From positions 1-17,808 of the forward strand of contig DASVDZ010000083.1 in assembly GCA_036380835.1 (NCBI GenBank): DNA of 17,808 nt, written 5' to 3'. The stretch is from DASQJL01 sp036380835. GTDB taxonomy: Bacteria; Eisenbacteria; RBG-16-71-46; SZUA-252. The notes under the pieces are model-generated. The model saw nothing but the letters and a program-made list of their open reading frames with translations. It was not told the DNA's origin and did not search any database. The position numbers and the translations under genes are program-made. This document shows, one piece after another, positions 11,861-17,808 of the stretch. Every line of letters begins with the position of its first letter. The first letter of the stretch is position 1.

Positions 11861-14274
11861 TTGCCGAGAAGGCGCTTCAGCGCTTCCCGGCCCTTCTCGA
11901 TGGCCTTGGCCTTGGTCGTGTCGATGGTGGCGGTTGTGCCGCTGTCCGGGCGGGCCCGCTCGGTCAGCCCCTTCACCAGCTCCTGCTTGAGCGCGCCGCC
12001 CGCCGATTGGAGCAGCTTGCCGGGCTCGATCGACACCTTGGGCGCGAGAGCGGTGCCGGTGATCCGGACCTGCACGGGGACGCGGCCCTGCGCGTCCTTC
12101 ACGTATCCGGCGATCTGGCTGATCGCCCCCGCGTCCTTGACGCGCTCCGGTCCGAGGCCGAGGAGGAGATGCAGGTCGAGCGACTGATCGAGCCCCATCG
12201 AGCCGGTCATTTCGAAGGTGTCCTTCCCGAGATCGCCCTTCACCGTGTCGAGGATCATCTTCCCGCCCGCGATCCGGATCGACTGGGTCAGGGTCCGGAA
12301 GGAGATCTCCTGGGACGCCTGGGCGCCGAGCGCGTCGCGGATCGAGCGGATCACCGGGTTCGCGCGGATCGCCCCCTGCTCGATCGTGCCCGAGAGATTT
12401 CCTCGCAAGGAGTCGACCACGTCCGGGCCCGGGAGCCCGGGTCCCGTCAGGTCGACGATCCCGTTCACCAGCCCCGTCACCGGCAGCTTGAGCGGAAGGA
12501 GCCCTCCGATCACGTCCTCGACGGGCGCCTTCTTGAGATCGAGGTGGAGCGAGAACTCGGGGCTCGTGAACAGGTCCGCGACGTCGAGGGAGCCGGCCAT
12601 CGATCCGGTCCCCACGGTGCCGTGAAACGGAGCCGCCGAGAGCGCCCCCTTCTCGAACTTGACCGGCACCACGACGTCGTGGATCGAGAGCCCGTGGCTC
12701 CGGACCTCCCCGATCGTCAGGTTCCCGTCGAAGGACTGGAGCGGAACCGGCGGCGGCGCGCCGCCCTTGAGCCCGGCGCGCGCCGCTCCGCCGCCCGTCG
12801 GCGCCCCCGTGTCCCACTCCTCGGCGACGAGGCGGTCGAGCTTGGCCTGGAACGATCCCGTGCCGAGCGGCTTGCCCTGCTGGATCCGTCCCGTGATCGA
12901 GGCGTCGGTGGAGCCGACGAGGATGTCGCAGCGCTGGAGCGCGATCGACCCGGCGTCTCCCTGCGCCTGGAACTCGAGCTTCCGGACCGGCCGCGCGACG
13001 CCCGGGACCGTGCCGCTCATGTCGCTCCCCGTCACCTTCCACGTCACCACGGGCGGATCCGGCGGACGGACGGAGAAGGTCCCGCTCCCTTCGAGGAGCC
13101 CGGAATTCCACGTCGGCGTGTTGGGCAGGATCCCGTTCAGTCTTTGCGCGGGCGCCCGGAAGAAGAACTGCCCGCTCGTCGCCCCCCCGGGCGCGCTCGA
13201 GCCGTGCATCTCCGCGGTGAGGGTGATGCCGCTTCCCGCTCCCTCGACGCGCGCGGTGAAGGTGCGGTCGGGGCGGCTCGTGAAGGAGGCGCTCGCCTGA
13301 TCGAGCGTGAAGGTGTTCGACTGGGCCGTCACGGCGAGCGGCCGGAGCACGACCCGCCCGCTCGAGACCGGAGTCGCGGCCGGACCCGTCACCTGGACGT
13401 CCCACGACGCGGTCGCGCTCCAGATCGCGGGCGACCGGGACGCGAGAGGACGGATGGCCGCGTCCGACGACCGGATCGTCTGCGGCGCGCCCGTGATCCG
13501 GAGCGCGAGCGTCGGCTGGGCCGGCGGATCCGGGAGGAGGACGTCACCGGCGACGGCGCTCTCCAAGGGGCCGAGCGTCGCGGTGCCGCGCGTGACGGCG
13601 AGCCGCTTCCCTCCGTCGCGCGCGGCGAGCGTCACCGCGACCTCGAGGGGCGACGGGACCGGCACCAGGGAGTCGCGCGCCGAGGGCTTCCAGAAGATGC
13701 TGTCGACGCCGAACGTCGCGCTGACGGCGACCGGCTTCTGAAGGGTCCCCTCGATGCGCGTCTCGCCGTGGAGGCGTCGCAGGTCGAAGCCGCTCCCCAG
13801 CGCGTCCCGCGTGCGCAGGTCGAGGTCCTCGACGGTGACGCGCGGCAGCGCGAGCGCCATCCCCCCGGCGCCCGTCGCCCCCGGAGGGGGCGGCGGAGGC
13901 GTCACGCCCCGGTCGGTCATCGCGATCCCTCCTCCCTTCACGCGCGCGGTCGCGATCTCCACGCGGCGGGAGAGGAGCGGCAGGAGCCGGAACTCGACGA
14001 AGACGTCCTGGATTCGCGCGTTGAGCGTCGGGTCGCCCGTCTTCGGCGCGCGGATCGCGAGCCCCTCGACGCGCACCCCGACGGCGAGCCAGCGGAACCC
14101 CGGCGTGAGGCGGGTCCACGTCACGGTCATCCCGGGGATCTGCGCCGCCTGCGCGCGCGCCTCCCGCTCGATCCAGTCCCGGGGCATGAGCAGGAACGCG
14201 GCCGCGAAGACGAGGGCGACGAGACCGACGAAGCCTCCGAGGGCGATCAGCGCGACGCGGGCGGCGCGGGGCAT
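11857..14274 (-). CDS. AsmA-like inner-membrane-anchored protein
   Basis: Large periplasmic protein, 805 residues. ATG 14274 has GGGGAGG 7 nt upstream and shares one base with the stop of the aminotransferase gene (TGATG). One membrane anchor lies at residues 7-30 (VALIALGGFVGLVALVFAAAFLLM), followed by the AsmA-type opening IEREARAQAAQIPGMTVTW and a long beta-rich region with recurring strand pairs (ARVKGGGIAMTDRGV, LPRVTVEDLDLRTRDALG). The C-terminal part carries the AsmA_2-like features: LPVTGLVNGIVDLTGPG, LRGNLSGTIEQGAIRANPVIRSI, and MILDTVKGDLGKDTFEMTGSMGLDQSLDLHLLLGLG, then a charged tail. AsmA/TamB-type proteins are proposed to bridge the periplasm and move phospholipids to the outer membrane. 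Co-translation with an ABC-2 exporter ATPase suggests a joint envelope-lipid or glycan transport task, which is inference. Confidence 0.88.
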   Translation of the reverse strand: MPRAARVALIALGGFVGLVALVFAAAFLLMPRDWIEREARAQAAQIPGMTVTWTRLTPGFRWLAVGVRVEGLAIRAPKTGDPTLNARIQDVFVEFRLLPLLSRRVEIATARVKGGGIAMTDRGVTPPPPPPGATGAGGMALALPRVTVEDLDLRTRDALGSGFDLRRLHGETRIEGTLQKPVAVSATFGVDSIFWKPSARDSLVPVPSPLEVAVTLAARDGGKRLAVTRGTATLGPLESAVAGDVLLPDPPAQPTLALRITGAPQTIRSSDAAIRPLASRSPAIWSATASWDVQVTGPAATPVSSGRVVLRPLAVTAQSNTFTLDQASASFTSRPDRTFTARVEGAGSGITLTAEMHGSSAPGGATSGQFFFRAPAQRLNGILPNTPTWNSGLLEGSGTFSVRPPDPPVVTWKVTGSDMSGTVPGVARPVRKLEFQAQGDAGSIALQRCDILVGSTDASITGRIQQGKPLGTGSFQAKLDRLVAEEWDTGAPTGGGAARAGLKGGAPPPVPLQSFDGNLTIGEVRSHGLSIHDVVVPVKFEKGALSAAPFHGTVGTGSMAGSLDVADLFTSPEFSLHLDLKKAPVEDVIGGLLPLKLPVTGLVNGIVDLTGPGLPGPDVVDSLRGNLSGTIEQGAIRANPVIRSIRDALGAQASQEISFRTLTQSIRIAGGKMILDTVKGDLGKDTFEMTGSMGLDQSLDLHLLLGLGPERVKDAGAISQIAGYVKDAQGRVPVQVRITGTALAPKVSIEPGKLLQSAGGALKQELVKGLTERARPDSGTTATIDTTKAKAIEKGREALKRLLGK

Positions 14275-15416
14275 CAGACGCCTCCCCTCGCGCGCGTCTC
14301 GTAGAACTCGACGATCGACGCCGCGACCCGGTCCACCTCGTCCTCCGTCATCCCCGGGAAGACGGGGAGCGAGAGGACCTCGGACGCGAGCCGCTCCGAA
14401 ACCGGGAAGTCGCCCGCGCGATGGCCCCATTCCGAGAAGCAGGGCTGCGCGGGGAGCGTGATCGGGTAGTAGACCCTCGATCCGATCGCGCGTTCGTGGA
14501 GCCAGGCCTGGAGGTGGTCCCGCTCGGGAGCGCGGATCGTGAACTGGTGGTACGTGTGGTTCGCTCCGGCGGGCTCGACCGGGAGCGTGACCGGCACGCC
14601 GTCGAGCGCGCGCCGGTACCGCGCGGCGAGCGCGCGCCTCGCCTTCGTCCATTCGGGAAGGAACCGGAGCTTCGTGCGGAGGAACGCCGCCTGGAGCGCG
14701 TCCAGGCGCGCGTTCGTTCCGAGCGCCACGTGACGGTAGTTCCCGGCGTCGCCGTGGACCCGGAGGAGGCGGACGCGCGCCGCCGTTCCGTCGTCCTCGG
14801 TGAGGAACGCGCCCGCGTCGCCGAGGGCGCCGAGGTTCTTCGTCGGGAAGAAGGAGAGCGTCGCGCCGGCGGTCGTGATCCCGATCGGCCGGCCCTCGTC
14901 GGTGGCGCCGATCGCCTGGGCTCCGTCCTCGAGGACCGGGATCCCCCGCTCGGCCGCGGCGGCGCGGATCGGCGCGAGCGAGCAGGCGAGGCCGTAGAGA
15001 TGGACCGCCATGATCGCGCGCGTGCGCTCGCCGATCCGCGCGCGCACCGACGCGGGATCGAGCCCGAATCGCGCGGGCTCGACGTCCGCGAAAACCGGCC
15101 GGGCGCCGATCTGCGTCACGGCGCTGGCGCTCGCGAAGTACGTGAAGGCGGGAACGATCACCTCGTCCCCCGGCTTCACGCCCAGCGCCAGGAGCGCGAT
15201 CGAGAGCGCCGACGTGCCGGACGAGAGGCCGATGGCGTGCCGCACGCCCGTCGCCGCGGCGAGCTCCCGCTCGAAGGCGTCGTGCTCGGGCCCGAGGATG
15301 AACTGCCCGGAGCGGAGCACGCGGGCGAAGTCCGCCTCGAGCGCCGCCTGGAGCGGGCCGTGGACGCGCGAGAGGTCGAGGAGCGGGATCGGCGTGGCGA
15401 CGGGGGCGCGCGTCAT
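14274..15416 (-). CDS. DegT/DnrJ/EryC1-family PLP aminotransferase
   Basis: Sugar aminotransferase family (fold type I, PLP), 380 residues, full length. The cofactor lysine is K193 in SFFPTKNLGALGDAGAF; the PLP-ring Asp is D164 in LEDGAQAIGA; the phosphate-binding SSGTSALSIAL is at about 65-75. Other family blocks are PLLDLSRVHGPL, FILGPEHDAFERELA, GDEVIVPAFTYFASASAV, VHLYGLACSLAPI, GTNARLDALQAAFL, and the C-terminal YYPITLPAQPCF and VLSLPVFPGMTEDEVDRV. Relatives add an amino group to nucleotide-linked 3- or 4-keto sugars for surface glycans or secondary metabolites; no other nucleotide-sugar gene is in the window, so the substrate is open. It starts 10 nt after the deoxyhypusine-synthase-like gene and overlaps the AsmA-like gene. 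Confidence 0.95.
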   Translation of the reverse strand: MTRAPVATPIPLLDLSRVHGPLQAALEADFARVLRSGQFILGPEHDAFERELAAATGVRHAIGLSSGTSALSIALLALGVKPGDEVIVPAFTYFASASAVTQIGARPVFADVEPARFGLDPASVRARIGERTRAIMAVHLYGLACSLAPIRAAAAERGIPVLEDGAQAIGATDEGRPIGITTAGATLSFFPTKNLGALGDAGAFLTEDDGTAARVRLLRVHGDAGNYRHVALGTNARLDALQAAFLRTKLRFLPEWTKARRALAARYRRALDGVPVTLPVEPAGANHTYHQFTIRAPERDHLQAWLHERAIGSRVYYPITLPAQPCFSEWGHRAGDFPVSERLASEVLSLPVFPGMTEDEVDRVAASIVEFYETRARGGV

Positions 15417-15426
15417 CGAGGCCGGC

Positions 15427-16551
15427 TCAACGGCCGCCTCCGGTCGATCCGGCGGAGACCTTCGACGCGTGGGCGGCGCGGAGGCGCTCCATCAGCGCGT
15501 CGCGTTTCCCGTAGAGGCGTTTCAGGGGCCGCGCCTTCCGCTTGCTGAGCGCGTAGGCCGTCAGGAGCGGGAGGGCGACCGTGCTGTCCACGTACGCGAC
15601 GACGGCGTCGGGCAGGCGGTCCGGATCGATCTTCCCCCACGAGACCGCCTCGGCCGGCGTGGCCCCGGAGAGTCCTCCGGTGTCGGCGCGCGCGTCGGTC
15701 ACCTGGAGGAAGTAGTCGTGCCCCGCCTCGTCGAGGCCGAGCACCTCCTGGATCTGAGGCTCGGTCTGGAGCGCGAAATTCTTCGGCGAGCCGCCGCCGA
15801 GGATGAACACGGCGCTCTTCCCGCCGCCGCTCTTCGCGCCGTAGACGATCGCCGCGGTCTCGTTCACGTCGCGAAAGACGTCCCACTGGATCGGGTCCCC
15901 CTCGAGCGAGATCGCCGCGGCGTTCATGCCGATCGAGGAGTCGCCCGGCGAGGACGTGTAGACGGGTACCTCGAGGCGGTGGGCGGCGGCCAGGAACGAG
16001 ACCTCCTCCTGTCCCAGCGCCCGCTCCCGCTCGGCGACGTACCGTCCCGCCCGGTAGTGGAACTCGGCCGTGCTCATCGGCGCGCGGAACTCCGGCTGGC
16101 GCATCACCTCGCGGAAGAACGCGTCGGTGGAGAGGAGCACCTCGTAGTCGAAGAAGATGTCGAAGATCCGGACGATCCCCTGTTCCCGGAGCGCCACGTC
16201 GTCGGCGTTCGAGCGCCCCTGGTGCATCGTCAGCCCGAGCCCGAAGTGGGTGTCGTGGTAGAGATTCGCGCCGGTCGAGACGACCCAGTCGACGAATCCC
16301 GCCTTGAGGAGCGGAATGAGACACGAGCGCCCGAGCCCCGCCGGCGTGAGCGCGCCGCTCAACGTGAGGCCGACGGTGACGTCGGGCTCGAGCATCTTCT
16401 CCGCGAGGAGCCGGCACGCCTCTCGCAGCCGCGCTCCGTTGTACGCGAGGAACGCGGAGTCGACCAGGCGGTCGACGGTGACGCCCGGCGTGATCGGGTC
16501 GGGCGCGATGCGCGGGCCCTTCGCGGTTCGGGGTGTCGTCATGGGGCTCAT
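15427..16551 (-). CDS. Deoxyhypusine synthase-family enzyme
   Basis: NAD-dependent aminobutyl transferase family, 374 residues from ATG 16551, which overlaps the SDR stop (ATGA). ATG 16542 is the alternative: GGGAGG is 2 nt before the first and about 11 nt before the second. Family blocks are clear: LTLSGALTPAGLGRSCLIPL (about 63-82), STGANLYHDTHFGLG (92-106), YTSSPGDSSIGMN (198-210), then ILGGGSPKNF with K257 at the place of the catalytic lysine, and ARADTGGLSGATPAEAVSWGKI (288-308), close to the eukaryotic NAD/spermidine-site motif. In eukaryotes and archaea the family modifies eIF5A/aIF5A; bacteria lack that protein, so this one probably acts on a small polyamine (for example a homospermidine-type reaction) or an unknown protein. 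Everything catalytic looks intact. The true substrate cannot be told from sequence. Confidence 0.92.
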   Translation of the reverse strand: MSPMTTPRTAKGPRIAPDPITPGVTVDRLVDSAFLAYNGARLREACRLLAEKMLEPDVTVGLTLSGALTPAGLGRSCLIPLLKAGFVDWVVSTGANLYHDTHFGLGLTMHQGRSNADDVALREQGIVRIFDIFFDYEVLLSTDAFFREVMRQPEFRAPMSTAEFHYRAGRYVAERERALGQEEVSFLAAAHRLEVPVYTSSPGDSSIGMNAAAISLEGDPIQWDVFRDVNETAAIVYGAKSGGGKSAVFILGGGSPKNFALQTEPQIQEVLGLDEAGHDYFLQVTDARADTGGLSGATPAEAVSWGKIDPDRLPDAVVAYVDSTVALPLLTAYALSKRKARPLKRLYGKRDALMERLRAAHASKVSAGSTGGGR

Positions 16552-17264
16552 GCCCTCCCGTAGATGGGGATCAGCGCGCCCGACACGGCCGCGGCCGCGT
16601 CGGACGCCAGGAACGCGAGGAGCGACGCCACCTGCTCGGGGCGCACCCACGCGTCGCGCGCGGCGTCCGGCATCGCCGCCCGGTTGGCCTCGGTGTCGAT
16701 GACGCTCGGCAGGATCGCGTTGGCGGTGGCGCCCGTCGCCTTGAGCTCCTTCGCCAGCGTCCCGACGAGCGCGTGGAGGCCTGCCTTGGACGCCGCGTAG
16801 GCGGCCGCCCCCGGATAGGTCTCGACGGCGCCGCGCGAGGAGAAGAAGAGGAGGCGCCCCGCGCCGCTCTCCCGAATGGCGGGAATCGAGTGCTTCGCGG
16901 CCCAGAAGGCCGAGACGAGATTCAGGTCGATCATGAGCCGAACCGTCTTCTCGTCCACCGCGTCCACCGTCACTCCGCCCCGGTACCCGCCCGCGACGTG
17001 GATCAGCACGCGGAGCCCGCCCAGGGCCGCGATCGATCGCCGGACCGCGTCGCCCATCGCGTCGTGGTCCGTCACGTCCGCTTCGAGCGGGATCAATCGG
17101 CCGGCCGCGACGGCGTCGGCGTGCGCGGCCGCCATCGAGTCCCACTCCTCCGGGACGCGATACGTGGTCGCCACGCGGAATCCGTCCGCCAGGAAGCGGG
17201 AGGCGACGTGGCGCCCCACCGCTCCGGTCCCGCCCGTGATCAGCGCCGTCTCGAGCCGAGGCAC
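16548..17264 (-). CDS. Short-chain dehydrogenase/reductase
   Basis: Classical SDR oxidoreductase, 238 residues, NAD(P)-dependent. The start is GTG 17264 with a strong AAGGAGGG 8 nt upstream, the best ribosome-binding site of the minus strand. The cofactor loop is TGGTGAVG (10-17), acidic site DVT (63-65), NAG-equivalent HVAGG (89-93), helix Asn N115, catalytic Ser143, and YAASK with Y156 and K160. The end, SLLAFLASDAAAAVSGALIPIYGRA, is the usual SDR dimer region. Residues after the first beta strand (TYRVPEEWDS) do not clearly tell NADH from NADPH. The substrate is unknown. It is translationally coupled to the deoxyhypusine-synthase-like gene, which makes a joint metabolic step possible, though SDRs are too common for this to be strong. 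Confidence 0.92.
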   Translation of the reverse strand: MPRLETALITGGTGAVGRHVASRFLADGFRVATTYRVPEEWDSMAAAHADAVAAGRLIPLEADVTDHDAMGDAVRRSIAALGGLRVLIHVAGGYRGGVTVDAVDEKTVRLMIDLNLVSAFWAAKHSIPAIRESGAGRLLFFSSRGAVETYPGAAAYAASKAGLHALVGTLAKELKATGATANAILPSVIDTEANRAAMPDAARDAWVRPEQVASLLAFLASDAAAAVSGALIPIYGRA

Positions 17265-17285
17265 CGAACGTTCCCTCCTTGGATG

Positions 17286-17808
17286 CTACCGAGGCCGGAA
17301 AGCGGCAGTATACCGTGCCGCGTCGGAGACGCGCCACAGCCCCTCGCGGGACGCCCAGCCGATCGCGCTCCCGCCGAGCCGCACCTCCACGTCACCGCCT
17401 CGCGCGCGTCCGAGCCGCACCCGCTCGCCGGCCCTGAGCTCGACGGGCGGGCGCGTCGGCTCGTCGGGGCCGCGGCGCGCCTCGAGCGACGGGGCGATCA
17501 CGACGGCCTCGGGGTGCGTCCGATCCTCGACCGCGCGCGTGACGCGCCACCCGCCGAGGAGGACTCCCGCGACGGCGAGCGCGAGCGCGGCGATCCGCGC
17601 GGCCCGCGAGCGCCCGGCACGACCGGGGCGGAGCGCGACGGCGGCGCCGAGCGCGGCGGCGCCGGCGACGAGGAGCGCCGCGAGCCACCACGATTCGGCG
17701 GGCGAGAGCGCGATCGGGGATGGTGGCGGCGGCGCCGTGCCGGCTCCGGTCGATTCCGCCACGCGCGCCTCGGCGAGCGCCAGGTTCCGGTTCACGTCCG
17801 GGGCGTGG
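17286..17808 (-). CDS. BatE-like protein, C-terminal part (TPR/SH3)
   Basis: The frame is open to the right edge, so the N-terminal part is outside the window; an internal GTG at 17795 is not taken as the start because the preceding codons (HAPD) continue the motif. The visible part begins with the end of a TPR-like helix (DVNRNLALAEARVAES), then a Pro-rich linker, two membrane segments (SWWLAALLVAGAAALGAAVA and RIAALALAVAGVLLGGWRV), and a C-terminal bacterial SH3-like domain: AVVIAPSLEARRGPDEPTRP, VELRAGERVRLGRARGGDVE, AIGWASREGLWRV. This order matches BatE of the aerotolerance (Bat) operons, where a TPR/SH3 membrane protein partners MoxR ATPase and VWA proteins; those genes, if present, lie to the right. 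The SDR start is 22 nt beyond its stop. Confidence 0.75.
   Translation of the reverse strand, partial: HAPDVNRNLALAEARVAESTGAGTAPPPPSPIALSPAESWWLAALLVAGAAALGAAVALRPGRAGRSRAARIAALALAVAGVLLGGWRVTRAVEDRTHPEAVVIAPSLEARRGPDEPTRPPVELRAGERVRLGRARGGDVEVRLGGSAIGWASREGLWRVSDAARYTAAFRPR

Noticed and set aside
10838..13405. 855-codon minus frame suggesting a large N-terminal extension or fusion on the ABC ATPase
   Set aside because: Upstream of 11860 the frame is a wrong-frame reading of the AsmA-like gene (Arg/Gly/Pro-rich, no motifs), while the AsmA frame is coherent. The GTG overlapping the AsmA stop is the sensible start.
12007..14304. 765-codon plus-strand open frame
   Set aside because: It is antisense to the AsmA-like gene and its product is an Arg/Asp/Glu/Gly-rich string with no domain pattern, as expected for the shadow of a GC-rich gene. 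The same applies to plus-strand frames at 12-1175, 10071-11237, 10892-12187, 14421-15548 and 15010-16563.

Overview
This is a GC-rich (about 70% by eye), gene-dense piece of a bacterial chromosome with no phage, transposon or CRISPR signature. The envelope genes (TolC-type channel, RlpA-like lipoprotein, an outer-membrane barrel ending in Phe, an AsmA-type protein) indicate a diderm. The mix of genes resembles deep-branching FCB-type lineages such as Eisenbacteria or Gemmatimonadota, but this is an impression and not a phylogenetic result.

Layout. 1-1503 (minus): a TetR regulator translationally coupled to a TolC-family channel that runs off the left edge, probably the start of an efflux operon. 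Two copies of the operator GTGAAT-N4-ATTCAC lie at and upstream of the tetR start. 1656-2841 (plus): signal peptidase I and an RlpA-like lipoprotein, the latter preceded by a 14-bp hairpin. 2844-2932 (minus): tRNA-Leu(CAA). 3022-3282 (plus): a consensus promoter, about 225 nt of highly structured sequence without a credible ORF, and an intrinsic terminator. This is an independent small RNA gene that I cannot assign to a family and the most interesting item here. 3314-7423 (minus): envelope and signalling genes comprising a small secreted protein, an outer-membrane barrel, a Pro/Ser-rich membrane protein, an HExxH protein and a GAF-GAF-PP2C (RsbU-type) phosphatase. 7539-8377 (minus): a PTS EIIA (PtsN-like) protein coupled to a short C4 zinc-ribbon protein. 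8641-9144 (plus): a TPR protein. 9166-17808 (minus): a long run of tightly packed genes, in transcription order a BatE-like TPR/SH3 protein (cut by the right edge), an SDR oxidoreductase, a deoxyhypusine-synthase-family enzyme, a DegT-type aminotransferase, an AsmA-like protein, and an ABC-2 exporter (ATPase plus two permeases).

How they work together. Nine gene junctions overlap as ATGA, GTGA or TGATG, so most minus-strand genes sit in translationally coupled sets. The 9166-15416 set (aminotransferase, AsmA, ABC-2 exporter) suggests making or moving an envelope molecule. The 3314-6263 set couples an HExxH protein to a stress-type PP2C phosphatase. Many large alternative ORFs on the opposite strand are artefacts of high GC and are not annotated.
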